Counted from the stretch's first letter, positions 7,426 through 16,431 are shown. The stretch: DNA of 64,000 bases from a candidate division KSB1 bacterium (GCA_034506175.1 JAPDQB010000004.1:83894-147893), one strand, 5' to 3'. Notes: generated from the letters alone by a model not told the origin. Made by a program: numbers and translations.

Positions 7426-8604
7426 TCACACCAGCGGCACCAGCGGCCCCATATCAAACAGGAAGCGCTGGATGTATTCTGGGGTGATATGGTCGCGGCC
7501 GGTCAGGCTGCGGCCGAATTGCAGAACCATTTGATGACCGAAAGTGTAGCGCAGCTCGCGGATGTCATCGGAACTGAGGCCGCCGGAGAGCACCGGCATG
7601 CACGTTTTCAGGCCGAACCAGTTTTGGTCGAAGCGCTGCGGGTTTGGCGAGGTGAAATTTTCGGCGAGCAAATTGGTGTGCAGTTGCACCACCTGCGCAT
7701 GCGTCTCGATCATGTCGCCGGTGATGGAGCCGATCTCCACCAAATCCGCGCCGGCCAGCCGCGCCAGCTTGCCGAGCGTGGTCATGGAGATGCCGTGCTT
7801 TTTGTTGCGCGCCGTCGCCCCGTGCGAGGTGCGGTCGGCGTAAATAATCAAGCCGGGAAATTCGTTGCGCAGCATTTGCAGCACGCCGAAGCCGGCGGTT
7901 TGAAAGTCGATCACCACGCCGTTGCCGCCGGAGTTGATCGCGAAGCGCGTGCGCTTGAGCACGACGTCGCCGGGGCCGGTGACATTGGGAAAATAAAGCT
8001 TGGGCAGCTCCGATTTTTTCACGGCCTCTTGGGTGAGCGCGAGCACGGCTTTGACGCGCGCTTCAAACCGATTGTTGGACAGGTCGGTCAACTGATGGCT
8101 GTCGCGAATGATGTCGCAGCCGCCCATCAGCGCGGCAAAGGCTTTTTTCTTGTACGTTTCCAAATCCATGCCGACTTCCGGCGCGATAAGCGCGGAAACC
8201 AGCGGGCGTTCGGGATTGTCAAAATATTTGTGCAAGTCCTCGCTGCCGTGCGCCGGGCCGCGAAAGCTCTTGACCCACCATTCAGGGAACCGTATGTCGA
8301 GCAAGCGTAAATGGGCGATATGGGTGAGGCCGAAAATTCTGCCGGCGACGACGGAGAGCACTTGTGGAATGTTGCCGGCCTCGAAGTGCTCGGCGGGATA
8401 GGCCACTTTGACGTTGTTGCCGTCAATCGCATACGCATGGGCAGCGAGAGAAGCGCGGTTCGCGCCGGCGTTGGCGTCAATGGCGGCTTTGCTGCACAAT
8501 TCTTCGGTCACGGAATCCAGTGTCTCGCCGTTCGCCGGCTCGAGGTGATAGCTGCACAACAGATCGGTGGGTTGGGGTTGATAGGCTTTGTCGATATAGG
8601 GCAT
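7426..8604 (-). CDS. RuBisCO-like protein (form IV type)
   Basis: A large-subunit RuBisCO homologue of 392 residues starting MPYIDKAYQPQPTDLLCSYHLEP (AAAGGA upstream of the ATG at 8604; an in-frame extension to 8685 is ignored). The fold landmarks are present: SALIAPEVGMD, LMGGCDIIRDSHQLTD, YADRTSHGA, GSITGD and PVLSGGLSSDDI. The catalytic set is not: the Lys of the KPK loop is replaced, the carbamylated Lys of GGDxxKDDE is Arg, and loop 6 lacks its Lys. It cannot be a carboxylase. Form IV relatives are enolases or isomerases, for example in sulphur salvage; the substrate here is unknown. Confidence 0.88.
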   Translation of the reverse strand: MPYIDKAYQPQPTDLLCSYHLEPANGETLDSVTEELCSKAAIDANAGANRASLAAHAYAIDGNNVKVAYPAEHFEAGNIPQVLSVVAGRIFGLTHIAHLRLLDIRFPEWWVKSFRGPAHGSEDLHKYFDNPERPLVSALIAPEVGMDLETYKKKAFAALMGGCDIIRDSHQLTDLSNNRFEARVKAVLALTQEAVKKSELPKLYFPNVTGPGDVVLKRTRFAINSGGNGVVIDFQTAGFGVLQMLRNEFPGLIIYADRTSHGATARNKKHGISMTTLGKLARLAGADLVEIGSITGDMIETHAQVVQLHTNLLAENFTSPNPQRFDQNWFGLKTCMPVLSGGLSSDDIRELRYTFGHQMVLQFGRSLTGRDHITPEYIQRFLFDMGPLVPLV

Positions 8605-8730
8605 GGTGCGTTCCTTTCGCGAGTGATAGGTTTTAACGGTTTCTTGAAACAAAAGAAATATCGCAAAAAACCCGGCAAATGTCAACAGCGAGATCCGGAT
8701 TTAAAATAATTTATGGAAGTGAATTACATC

Positions 8731-8759
8731 TTGACAATCTCGCCGGATTCTGCTATCTT
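8731..8759 (+). promoter_or_regulatory. Sigma70-type promoter of the DUF104/PIN pair
   Basis: TTGACA (8731-8736), a 17-base spacer and TATCTT (8754-8759), with TGC just before the -10 (an extended -10). It lies about 75 bases before the DUF104 start. A GGGAG ribosome-binding site is at 8824-8828. Confidence 0.7.
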
Positions 8760-8835
8760 TAAAACTAGACAGTAGTCCCATTAACCCCCTTTACCTCAAG
8801 CCTAAAAACGATTTAAATTTCTCGGGAGATTTTTT

Positions 8836-9105
8836 ATGAGTGAAACAATTAAAGCGATTTATAAAAATGGCATCATTGAGCCTGCTGAACCATTAAAGAT
8901 CGCCGAAGGCACTGAAGTTTATGTGGTTGTGCCTAAGACCACTAAAGCAACGGCATACCGCACGGTTCTTGAGGAGCTCCGGCGAGAGGGTTTTCTTGAT
9001 TTTGATTCCCAGACCATTGCTCAGCCATTTTCCAAGCGCCGGCGTGGGCATATTCAGGGTAGACCGGTGTCGGAGACTATTATTGAAGATCGAGGGCCGC
9101 GATGA
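8836..9105 (+). CDS. DUF104-family antitoxin-like protein
   Basis: The N-terminal ~35 residues (TIKAIYKNGIIEPAEPL.I.EGTEVYVVVP) are the DUF104 domain, a short SpoVT/AbrB-like beta module known as the antitoxin of PIN toxins. The C-terminal 50 residues would wrap the toxin. The stop overlaps the ATG of a PIN-domain reading frame by four bases (ATGA). Because that toxin frame is broken, this is probably an antitoxin without a working partner. Confidence 0.8.
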   Translation: MSETIKAIYKNGIIEPAEPLKIAEGTEVYVVVPKTTKATAYRTVLEELRREGFLDFDSQTIAQPFSKRRRGHIQGRPVSETIIEDRGPR

Positions 9106-9427
9106 CACATTATTTTGACAGCAGTGCGGTAGTGAAAGTCTATCTTCAACGTTAGGAACTGCACTTGATGCCTTTGAAAGTGATTTTTCCCATTTCCTTG
9201 TCAGAATTCCTGTTTCGTTGGCGATCATTAGACAAGCGATGAGACTCCTTCGACATCATCCCTTGCGTGGTTATGATGCTGTTCAATTGGCCACGGCCTT
9301 GGAGTGGGCAGATCGACTAAATGCATTTGGTTTAGCCAAACCGATTTTTGTCAGCGCCGATAACCTCCTAAATCAAGCAGCTATACAAGAAGGGTTGGAA
9401 ACCGAAAACCCCAACGCTCACCCCTGA
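9102..9427 (+). pseudogene. Broken PIN-domain toxin
   Basis: The frame opens as a normal PIN domain (MTHYFDSSAVVKVYL, with the first catalytic Asp) but stops after 17 codons. A second frame then continues (ALDAFESDFSHFLVRI ... LRGYDAVQLATALEWADRL ... PIFVSADNLLNQAA), which is the characteristic PIN C-terminal half. The sequence between the two pieces is too short: about 108 codons in all against roughly 135-145 in the family, and the central acidic helix is missing. Frameshift plus internal deletion make the toxin non-functional. Confidence 0.8.
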
Positions 9428-9472
9428 GCTTTGTTGAGACAGAACTCGCCAAATCGTCACGCCTAATTTGCA

Positions 9473-10216
9473 ATGGAACTCCTCGAAGGTAAACAATCCA
9501 TCCTCCCGGCCCTGCAAGCGCGGCAGAGAAAATTTCAGCTCATCCTGATCAGGCAAAATCTCAATCCGGTGAAAATTCGTGACGTCCTGGCGGCAGCGGA
9601 AGAACAAGCGATTCCGGTCAAATATGTCACGGCGGCAGAAATCGACGCCATGACGCAAGGCCGCTCGCACGGCGGGTTGGCCGCGATTTGCACGCCGAAA
9701 CCGGCTTATGAAATCGAGAAGCTGATCGAGCTTTGCCAAAAGTTGGAGGCGCCCCCCTTTCTTTTGTTGATCGAAGGCACGGAGGATGCGCAAAATCTCG
9801 GCTATACGTTGCGCTCGGCTGAGGCGCTCGGCGCGCACGCGGTTTTGCTCAAGAAGCACGTGTGGAATTTCGAGGCGGTTGCAGTGTCGCGCGCTTCCTC
9901 CGGCGCATTTGAGAGAATGCCGCTGGTGCAGGTGGAAAATGCGGAGAAAGAATTGTTGCCGTTGCAGCGAATGGGAATCAAATTCTACGGCTGCATTGGC
10001 GGAGCGAAGCGCACGATTTACGACATCGATTTGACGGTGCCGGTACTGTTGGCGATTGGCGGGGAGCGGCGTGGCTTGTCCGGCGCGCTGCGGGAAAGGT
10101 GTGACGGCTTCGTGCGGATTCCGATGACGGCAGGAGCTGGCTCGCTGTCGTTGAGCCATGCGGCGGCGGTGGTGATGGCGGAGGTGATGCGGCAGCGGCG
10201 GCAGATGCCAGCTTAG
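9473..10216 (+). CDS. TrmH/RlmB-family 2'-O-ribose RNA methyltransferase
   Basis: SPOUT-fold methyltransferase of 247 residues that methylates the ribose 2'-OH of rRNA or tRNA with S-adenosylmethionine. An N-terminal substrate-binding part (MELLEGKQSILPAL, QGRSHGGLAAI) precedes the three SpoU motifs: EGTEDAQNLGYTLRSAEALG, LLAIGGERRGLS and IPMTAGAGSLSLSHAAAV, the last forming the trefoil knot. The length fits RlmB (G2251 of 23S rRNA in E. coli), but which nucleotide is modified cannot be decided here. Its stop nearly touches the convergent gene on the other strand. Confidence 0.9.
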   Translation: MELLEGKQSILPALQARQRKFQLILIRQNLNPVKIRDVLAAAEEQAIPVKYVTAAEIDAMTQGRSHGGLAAICTPKPAYEIEKLIELCQKLEAPPFLLLIEGTEDAQNLGYTLRSAEALGAHAVLLKKHVWNFEAVAVSRASSGAFERMPLVQVENAEKELLPLQRMGIKFYGCIGGAKRTIYDIDLTVPVLLAIGGERRGLSGALRERCDGFVRIPMTAGAGSLSLSHAAAVVMAEVMRQRRQMPA

Positions 10217-10518
10217 TTTTGAGACGTCAACGGTTCTGTCTCTGCCGTCGTTTGCTGGAACTGTGATTTTTCGTAGACGATGGCGCCAATGTCGTAGCCG
10301 GTTTCCATGAAAATATCAAGAACGCGTTCACTGACAAGGTCACTGATTTGTTCCTCAAGCTCGTCCGGGACATAAATCTCCAGCCAGGCATGTTGGTCTT
10401 CGAACCCGGGAATTTGAACGACGGTTTCAACATCGGGCGTCAAGTTTCGGGCGATTGCAACCAATTCATTGAGGTACTTTTGCAACTGCCTTTTTGAGAT
10501 AGCCTTTTTGGTCTTCAT
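10213..10518 (-). CDS. Small partner protein of the HEPN gene
   Basis: A 101-residue acidic protein. Its ATG overlaps the HEPN stop by four bases (ATGA), giving a coupled two-gene unit. The C-terminal half (EEQISDLVSERVLDIFMETG ... IGAIVYEKSQF) resembles the end of minimal nucleotidyltransferases, the usual partner of HEPN proteins, but no G-S...D-x-D catalytic motif can be seen. It may be a degenerate member or a different family. Confidence 0.6.
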   Translation of the reverse strand: MKTKKAISKRQLQKYLNELVAIARNLTPDVETVVQIPGFEDQHAWLEIYVPDELEEQISDLVSERVLDIFMETGYDIGAIVYEKSQFQQTTAETEPLTSQN

Positions 10519-10901
10519 TTGTTCAATATCTCATCAATTTTCTTGATAAACTCTTTTGCATGATAAACCATCCTGCGAACTTCTTTTGTTTTGGGATGGC
10601 CTAATTGATACTGAGCGACGTTTCGTAGAGCAAAAGCGTCACACAGCCATTTGCCAAAATTTCTTGGGTAACGTGTTCGATTCTTAATGAGCTCTTCGGT
10701 GAACTTTGACCGCAATTCACCATGCTGCCATATTGGCCGATCAAAACCTTCATAAGCCAAAGCCACTCGCGCCGCCCAAAAAAGTGCGGCATAAGAACAA
10801 ATAGCGCACGCATGGAAACAATCATTTTGCACAGCGTAATCGGCGCATCGTAAAAACTCATCAGACCGCGCCAAAATTTCCTTTGCCGTTAAATGAGCCA
10901 T
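10515..10901 (-). CDS. HEPN domain protein
   Basis: A 128-residue all-helical protein: MAHLTAKEILARSDEFLRCA, then FHACAICSYAALFWAARVAL (the HEPN core helix), then ALRNVAQYQLGHPKT near the RX(4-6)H position. HEPN proteins act as RNases or NMP-transfer targets in toxin-antitoxin and defence pairs. The ATG at 10901 has an excellent GGAGGA; the longer frame to 10958 runs through the promoter and is rejected. The second-motif spacing (R to H) is longer than canonical, so RNase activity is uncertain. Confidence 0.75.
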   Translation of the reverse strand: MAHLTAKEILARSDEFLRCADYAVQNDCFHACAICSYAALFWAARVALAYEGFDRPIWQHGELRSKFTEELIKNRTRYPRNFGKWLCDAFALRNVAQYQLGHPKTKEVRRMVYHAKEFIKKIDEILNK

Positions 10902-10929
10902 CGTTTTCCTCCTCCAAATCTTACAATGC

Positions 10930-10958
10930 AATATAGCTGACAAAGTGAACATTGTCAA
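10930..10958 (-). promoter_or_regulatory. Consensus promoter with an embedded operator for the HEPN pair
   Basis: On the minus strand TTGACA (10958-10953), 17 bases and TATATT (10935-10930), about 29 bases before the HEPN start. The spacer and -35 hold a near-perfect palindrome GACAAAGTG/AACATTGTC (10940-10957), a likely autoregulatory operator of the pair. Confidence 0.75.
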
Positions 10959-11058
10959 GCAGACAAAAATTTTTCACTTTCATCTTGCATCCTCCCGTAA
11001 AAAGCCGTATTTTTGAGACGGCAAATCAACAAAACATTTTCCGACCGGAGGGAAAATT

Positions 11059-13869
11059 GTGAACAAGGAACCTCAACTGATCATCGACGATCGCGCAATT
11101 GAGCCGCTTGTTATGTCACGTTCTGTGCAAACAGAACGACAATCGCCGCTTTTTCCCGAACACATCAAACGGGCGATTTCCCGCCACAACGGCGCAAACT
11201 ATTATCGCTGCGCCCTGCAAGTGAACACGCCGTTTCAAGACAGCTTCAAGGGTTTTGATTCGCGGCATCGCCGCCACTCCCCGGCTTATCAACGCGAATT
11301 TGCGCTGGCGCTCGCCAAAGCCTGCAAGAAGGCCGGCATCAATGTGATCGGGCTATGCGATCATAACAGCGTCGAATACGTCGAAACGGTTCGGCGCGAG
11401 CTTGAGCAGGAGAATATCACTGTTTTCCCCGGTTTCGAGATTGCCAGCACCGAAGGCCTTCATCTTTTGTGTCTCTTCAACCCCGACGCCAAAGTCAAGG
11501 ATCTCGATCATTTGCTCACCGAGCTGGGCCTGCCACCCAAAGTGCGGTGGCCGAACGGCGACGGTTACGTGCCGCGGCAATCGAAGCTGACATTTCCCCA
11601 AATTATCGAGCACGTGCAGCGCAACCGCGAGGGCATTTGCATTGCCGCGCACATCGACCGCGAGAACGGCTTGCTGAACGAATGCGCCAAAACCACGCGC
11701 GTGCAATATTTCACCGACCCCAATCTGCACGCCGGCCAAATTGCCGGCCGCCGCGAAGATTTGACGGAGTTCTACCGCAAAGTCGTCGACAACGAATTGA
11801 CCCATTACCGCCGGCAGCAACCATTGGCGCTGATCAACGGCCTCGACGTTTACAATCTTAAAGATTTGAGCAAACCGGAGTGCAGCACGTGGATTAAAAT
11901 GTCGTCGCCCTCGGTCGAAGGCTTGTGGCAGGCCTTTCTGGATCCGGAGTCGCGCGTGCGTTTGCTATCGGAAGAACCGCCAACACCGCACGCCGAGCTG
12001 GCCGCCATGGCATGGCAGGGTGGTTTTTGGAACGGCAGGATGATTCACTTCAACGAAAATCTCAATTGCCTGATCGGCGGTCGCGGCACCGGCAAATCAA
12101 CGATCATCGAAAGCCTGCGTTACGTTTTGGATTTGGCGCCGATTGGCGACGCGGCGCGACAAACCCAGGAAGAAATTTTGCAGCAGGTGTTGAGCGAAAA
12201 TACGCGCCTTTCCCTGCTCGTGCGCTCGCCCTGGCCGGCGCCGCGCTATTATTTGATCGAGCGCAGCGATTCTCAAAAGCCGGTTGTTTGTGATGAAAGC
12301 GGGGCGGTCTTGCAGATTCATCCGGCGGAAATCCTTCCCGGTGTGGAAATTTTCGGCCAGCACGAGATCGCTGAGATCGCCAAAGATCGCATCAAGCAGT
12401 ATCAGCTTTTACAACGTTTTCGTGAGCCTGAAAAAGCTCTGGCCCTCGAGTCAAAAAAACGTGAATTGCAGCGCGAGCTAAAAGCCAATCGCAGCGAGTT
12501 GCTGCGGACGCAGAATGAAATCGAAACGCTGGCGGATAAACTCAGCCGTTTGCCGGCGGTGGAAGAAAAATTGAAGCGCTATCGGGAGCTCGGCATCGAA
12601 GCGAAGTTGAAAGAGCAGGCCAATCTCACGCGTGAAGAAGCCTTGCTGAAAAACAGCCGCGAGGGCTTCCCTTCGGTTAAAAAAGCGTTGGAGCAACTGC
12701 GCCGGGTTGTGGCGCAAAACGCCGAACGATTGGATCCGGCGGCCTGGGCGGAACTGCCGAACGCCGATCTATGGGAAAAACTCGAGGAGGCGTTGGAAAA
12801 TTTTCACGACAAGATGCAAGCTTGTTTGGACGAGGCCGGCGAAACAATAAAGGAAACCGAGGCCATGCTTTTTGAAATTGCCGAGGCCTGGCAGATTCGC
12901 CGCCACGACCAAGTCGGCGCCCCGAGCAAAAGCGGACGCGAATTCAAAACCGCCGATGGCGAGGCGTTCCTCAAGCTGCAACGCGAATACGAAGCGTTGG
13001 CGCCGCTGCAAAAAGAGGCGGAGGCGCTCGCGCGGCACGAAGAAGATTTGCAGGCGCAGCGGCGTCAACTCTTGCAAGCTTGGGAAGAGCTGAAATGGAA
13101 TCTCTTCGAGCTTGATCACGCCGCGGCCGCAGAAATTTCCGAAAAATTGGAGGGCCAGGTTCGGGCGCGCGTCGCCAAGGAGGGCAATTTGACCCCGCTT
13201 TTTGATCTGCTGCAAGAGCTTTATGGCAGGAAGTTTATTGATAACCTGGCAAACAAAATCAATGAGGAGCACCCGATTGCGATGGCCGACTTCGTGCAGC
13301 ATATCCGCGACGGCAAAAAAACCTTGCGTGACCTTTATCATTTCACGGAAAGCCAGGCCGAGAAGCTCATCAATCTTCCCGCCGAAAAAATTTTTGAGCT
13401 GGAGGAATTGGATTTGCCGGCTGCGGTTTATCTCGAGCTGAACGTTGCCGAAAAAGAGCAACCGCCGCAATGGAAGCCGATGAACGCGCTTTCAATCGGC
13501 CAGAAAGCCACGGCGATTCTTCTGGTTCTCTTTTTGGAAAACGACACGCCGCTGGTGATCGACCAGCCGGAGGATGATCTCGACAATCGTTTCATCACCG
13601 ACGTCATCATTCCTCGCCTGCGGGAAGGGAAACGCCGCCGGCAATTTATTTTTGCGACGCATAACGCCAATCTGCCGGTGTTGGGTGACGCCGAGCTGAT
13701 CGTGGCGCTCGAAGCCGCGAGCAACAGCGAAACGGCGACCGGCGCGGCTGAAATCAAAGACGATCATCTCGGCGCCATTGATACGTTGTCGGTAAAATCG
13801 CTGGTCGAGCAAATTTTGGAGGGCGGCAAGGAAGCGTTCGAGAAGCGGCGGACGAAATACGGTTTTTAA
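11059..13869 (+). CDS. TrlF-like PHP-domain plus SMC/ABC-type ATPase
   Basis: 936 residues. The N-terminal third is a PHP metallo-phosphoesterase-like domain (GINVIGLCDHNSVEYVE, FPGFEIASTEG, ICIAAHIDRENG). It is followed by a split ABC/Rad50-like ATPase: Walker A GGRGTGKST (~340-348), a long coiled-coil insertion (~455-700), signature LSIGQKA (~811), Walker B with D-loop LVIDQPEDDLDN (~831) and H-loop ATHNAN (~868). The architecture is that of the TrlF-like family, large stand-alone proteins often found among defence and mobile genes; an ATP-gated nuclease role is plausible but not demonstrated here. A clear GGAGGG precedes the GTG start, and the flanking HEPN pair strengthens the defence context. 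Confidence 0.85.
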   Translation: MNKEPQLIIDDRAIEPLVMSRSVQTERQSPLFPEHIKRAISRHNGANYYRCALQVNTPFQDSFKGFDSRHRRHSPAYQREFALALAKACKKAGINVIGLCDHNSVEYVETVRRELEQENITVFPGFEIASTEGLHLLCLFNPDAKVKDLDHLLTELGLPPKVRWPNGDGYVPRQSKLTFPQIIEHVQRNREGICIAAHIDRENGLLNECAKTTRVQYFTDPNLHAGQIAGRREDLTEFYRKVVDNELTHYRRQQPLALINGLDVYNLKDLSKPECSTWIKMSSPSVEGLWQAFLDPESRVRLLSEEPPTPHAELAAMAWQGGFWNGRMIHFNENLNCLIGGRGTGKSTIIESLRYVLDLAPIGDAARQTQEEILQQVLSENTRLSLLVRSPWPAPRYYLIERSDSQKPVVCDESGAVLQIHPAEILPGVEIFGQHEIAEIAKDRIKQYQLLQRFREPEKALALESKKRELQRELKANRSELLRTQNEIETLADKLSRLPAVEEKLKRYRELGIEAKLKEQANLTREEALLKNSREGFPSVKKALEQLRRVVAQNAERLDPAAWAELPNADLWEKLEEALENFHDKMQACLDEAGETIKETEAMLFEIAEAWQIRRHDQVGAPSKSGREFKTADGEAFLKLQREYEALAPLQKEAEALARHEEDLQAQRRQLLQAWEELKWNLFELDHAAAAEISEKLEGQVRARVAKEGNLTPLFDLLQELYGRKFIDNLANKINEEHPIAMADFVQHIRDGKKTLRDLYHFTESQAEKLINLPAEKIFELEELDLPAAVYLELNVAEKEQPPQWKPMNALSIGQKATAILLVLFLENDTPLVIDQPEDDLDNRFITDVIIPRLREGKRRRQFIFATHNANLPVLGDAELIVALEAASNSETATGAAEIKDDHLGAIDTLSVKSLVEQILEGGKEAFEKRRTKYGF

Positions 13870-14729
13870 TCCGCGCCGTGTTTCGCCAGTTCCCACCCCA
13901 ACATCGCCTGCTTTCTCGCCGCGCCCCAGCGATAGTTGCCAAATTCTCCGAGCTTGCGCACGACGCGGTGGCAGGGAATGAGGTAGGCAATCGGATTTTT
14001 CGCCACGGCGTTGCCAACGGCGCGCGAAGCTTTGGGCATGCCGAGGCGCGCCGCAATATCTTCATACGACGCCACAGCGCCGGCAGGAATCTTCAACAAC
14101 GCCTCCCAAACTTTAATTTGAAAATTGGTGCCGGCAAGAAATAGGTGCAACGGACGCAAGCCGCCATTTTTGATGGGATTGAAAATTTGCTCGGCCAACG
14201 GACGCGTTCGAGACGGCATCTCGAGCAGCGCGGCATTCTTCCATTTTTCCTTGAGTGATTTGAGCATTTTGGCGCGCCCGCCGCTTGACAAAAAAGACAG
14301 GTGACAAATGCCGCGCTCCGTCACCGCAAGCAGACATTCGCCAAACAGCGTCGGATGAAAGCCGTAAAAAATTTGCAACCCCTCGCCTTTGTTTTTGAAC
14401 TCGCCTGGCGTTACGGCCTCACAGGTGACGAACAACTCGTGCAATCGACCGGTGCCGGACAAGCCGGTTTCATCCGCCACGTCCAGCAGGTTTTGCGATT
14501 TGACCAGCAATCCCTTGGCATATTCTTTGGTTAAAAACTGGAGAAAGCGCTTGGGGCTGATGCCGACCCAGCGGCTGAACAGGCGCTGAAAGTGATATTC
14601 GCTGAGCGCCACGCTTTTGGCGATCTCCTCCAAACGCGGCTGTCGGAGAAAATTTTTTTCCAGCGCCAGAATGGCTTTTTCAACGCGCTGATAATCGGCG
14701 GATAATTGCGTGTAGTTGACGGATGACAT
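13866..14729 (-). CDS. Ada-like AraC regulator/O6-methylguanine-DNA methyltransferase
   Basis: 287 residues in two parts. An AraC-type helix-turn-helix (~10-105: LEEIAKSVALSEYHFQRLF..WVGISPKRFL) is followed by an alkylguanine-DNA alkyltransferase (~120-285) with the active-site PCHRVV (Cys near 253) and FQIKVWEALLKIPAGAVASY. It removes alkyl groups from O6 of guanine by suicidal transfer and may activate its own repair genes. The zinc-binding N-terminal domain that senses phosphotriester damage in E. coli Ada is absent. GAGGAG precedes the ATG. The 3' end overlaps that of the TrlF-like gene by four bases, tail to tail. Confidence 0.92.
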   Translation of the reverse strand: MSSVNYTQLSADYQRVEKAILALEKNFLRQPRLEEIAKSVALSEYHFQRLFSRWVGISPKRFLQFLTKEYAKGLLVKSQNLLDVADETGLSGTGRLHELFVTCEAVTPGEFKNKGEGLQIFYGFHPTLFGECLLAVTERGICHLSFLSSGGRAKMLKSLKEKWKNAALLEMPSRTRPLAEQIFNPIKNGGLRPLHLFLAGTNFQIKVWEALLKIPAGAVASYEDIAARLGMPKASRAVGNAVAKNPIAYLIPCHRVVRKLGEFGNYRWGAARKQAMLGWELAKHGAD

Positions 14730-14906
14730 GAACTCCTCTTGAGTTGGTCGAAGCCAGACTTTCGCAGCGAGACTTTGGAGTTTGGAGATCTCTTGTGCGA
14801 AAGCCCGACTTCACCGTCACCCCATTTTAATCATCGCGCAAAACAAAAACAACCCGCTTCTTGCGATCTTTTGTGACACAGATCGCGGCTTGAAAGTCGT
14901 GTTACA

Positions 14907-15389
14907 TTATTTATTGGCAAGACTATCCGCCTGCGCCAAGCGTTGGCGCTCCGCGGCGGTCCACGCCACCAACGCTTGCACGTCTGCCGGCGAGAGCCTG
15001 GCATCGCCATGGAGCAGCAAATACGATTTGAGCGGCATGGCGCCGACTTCCACTTCTTCGCCCATCTCTTCGAGCTTTTTTCTCATGCGTTTGGGCGTGT
15101 ACGACGCCCATTCGGAGAAATTCAAATGTTTCCGCGCCTCGGTGACGTGATCGACGAGAAACCACGACACCGGCGCCACGTGACTGTACCACGGCCAGCG
15201 CGTTTGATGCGAATGGCAATCCTGGCAGGCACGCGTGAGAATGGCCGAAACTTCCGGCGTCAATTGGGCGTTGGCTTGAATGGATTTGGCCTCGTCAACC
15301 GGCGGATTGGTTTTCGCCGGTCCGAAAAATTGCATCGCAATAAAAGCCACGCCGATGACGGCGAGGAGCCATTTGAAGATTTTTTTCAT
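14907..15389 (-). CDS. Membrane-anchored haem-binding domain protein
   Basis: 160 residues beginning MKKIFKWLLAVIGVAFIAMQ, a membrane anchor or uncleaved signal, followed by a short periplasmic domain with one c-type haem site, ACQDCHSHQTRWPWYSHVAP. This is the 'haem-binding domain' family of small cytochromes found mostly in Bacteroidota relatives. The ATG at 15389 has GGAG; an in-frame extension to 15452 would overlap the divergent neighbour. The electron partner is unknown. Confidence 0.85.
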   Translation of the reverse strand: MKKIFKWLLAVIGVAFIAMQFFGPAKTNPPVDEAKSIQANAQLTPEVSAILTRACQDCHSHQTRWPWYSHVAPVSWFLVDHVTEARKHLNFSEWASYTPKRMRKKLEEMGEEVEVGAMPLKSYLLLHGDARLSPADVQALVAWTAAERQRLAQADSLANK

Positions 15390-15434
15390 GGATGCTCCAT
15401 TGTTTGTTAACATGATTTCTGAAATTTTACTTAC

Positions 15435-16295
15435 TTGATCGATAAAGTGCAAGCATTTTCTTTGAAACGCCTGTGGTTCATGCTATCGCTGGCGGCGACG
15501 CCGTGTTTGCTTGCGAAGCAAGAGGCGAAACCATATCAGATCGCGGAAAATCATGTCATCATCCGCTTCGCTGAGAAACGCGAGGAGGCTGCGGCACGGG
15601 AGATTTTGCCATTCATCGCCGGCGCGAGAGATGAATTACTGAAAAAATATCCATTCGACCTTGCCACACCGGTTGAAATTCGCTTGAGCACGACGACCTA
15701 CGAGTTTTGCCAGGTCACCGGCCGGCCGTGGTGGCAGGCCTCGGTTTATCGCGACCGCGTGATTTATTTACAGCCGCTGCGGGTGCTGCGCGAGCGCGGC
15801 ATTCTCGAAAACACGCTGCGGCACGAGCTGATGCACCAGCTTGCCGACGCGATCAGCAAAGGCCACTGTCCGATTTGGCTGAGCGAAGCCTTGGCGGTTT
15901 ATCATTCCGGCGAAATCGCGTTGCTCAAGCCGGCGCGAAAAAAAGCTGAGCAAGTTGAACTAAAATGGAACGCATTGGAAAAACGACTGGAGAAAATGCC
16001 AAGCCGCGCCGAAAGCGAACGTTTATATTTTCAGCTTTACCATCTCGGTCAATTTTTTGAAAGTAATTTTAACGCGAGGCAGATTCAAGCCTTGCTGCAG
16101 ACACTGGCTCGAACAGTTTCTTTTAACCAGGCATGCCAGGAGGTTTTCGGCATCAACGCGGCGGAACTGGAACGGCGCTGGCTGTCGCATTGGACGGATA
16201 AGATCATGGGCAGCAACGGTTTGCGAATCCCTGGCCTGCGGCAGGACGGTTTTGATGAAGCCAGCGCACGGCTTGCGCCAAAATCCACGCGGTGA
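15435..16295 (+). CDS. Secreted peptidase-MA-like (gluzincin) protein
   Basis: A signal peptide (RLWFMLSLAATPCLLA) leads into a ~250-residue domain with the gluzincin zinc motif HELMH inside ENTLRHELMHQLADA and, 20 residues on, WLSEALAVY, whose Glu would be the third zinc ligand. This is the peptidase-MA-like pattern. No ATG precedes the signal sequence: starts at TTG 15435 or GTG 15447 keep the basic N-region, while ATG 15480 would cut it. The gene is divergent from the haem-binding gene with only 45 bases between. The substrate is unknown. Confidence 0.75.
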   Translation: MIDKVQAFSLKRLWFMLSLAATPCLLAKQEAKPYQIAENHVIIRFAEKREEAAAREILPFIAGARDELLKKYPFDLATPVEIRLSTTTYEFCQVTGRPWWQASVYRDRVIYLQPLRVLRERGILENTLRHELMHQLADAISKGHCPIWLSEALAVYHSGEIALLKPARKKAEQVELKWNALEKRLEKMPSRAESERLYFQLYHLGQFFESNFNARQIQALLQTLARTVSFNQACQEVFGINAAELERRWLSHWTDKIMGSNGLRIPGLRQDGFDEASARLAPKSTR

Positions 16296-16353
16296 AAAAT
16301 CTGCTTGCGTTTTAGCGCAGAAATGTTTAATTATAAAATACGTTTGAAAATTT

Positions 16354-16427
<74 letters not shown>

Positions 16428-16431
16428 CATG

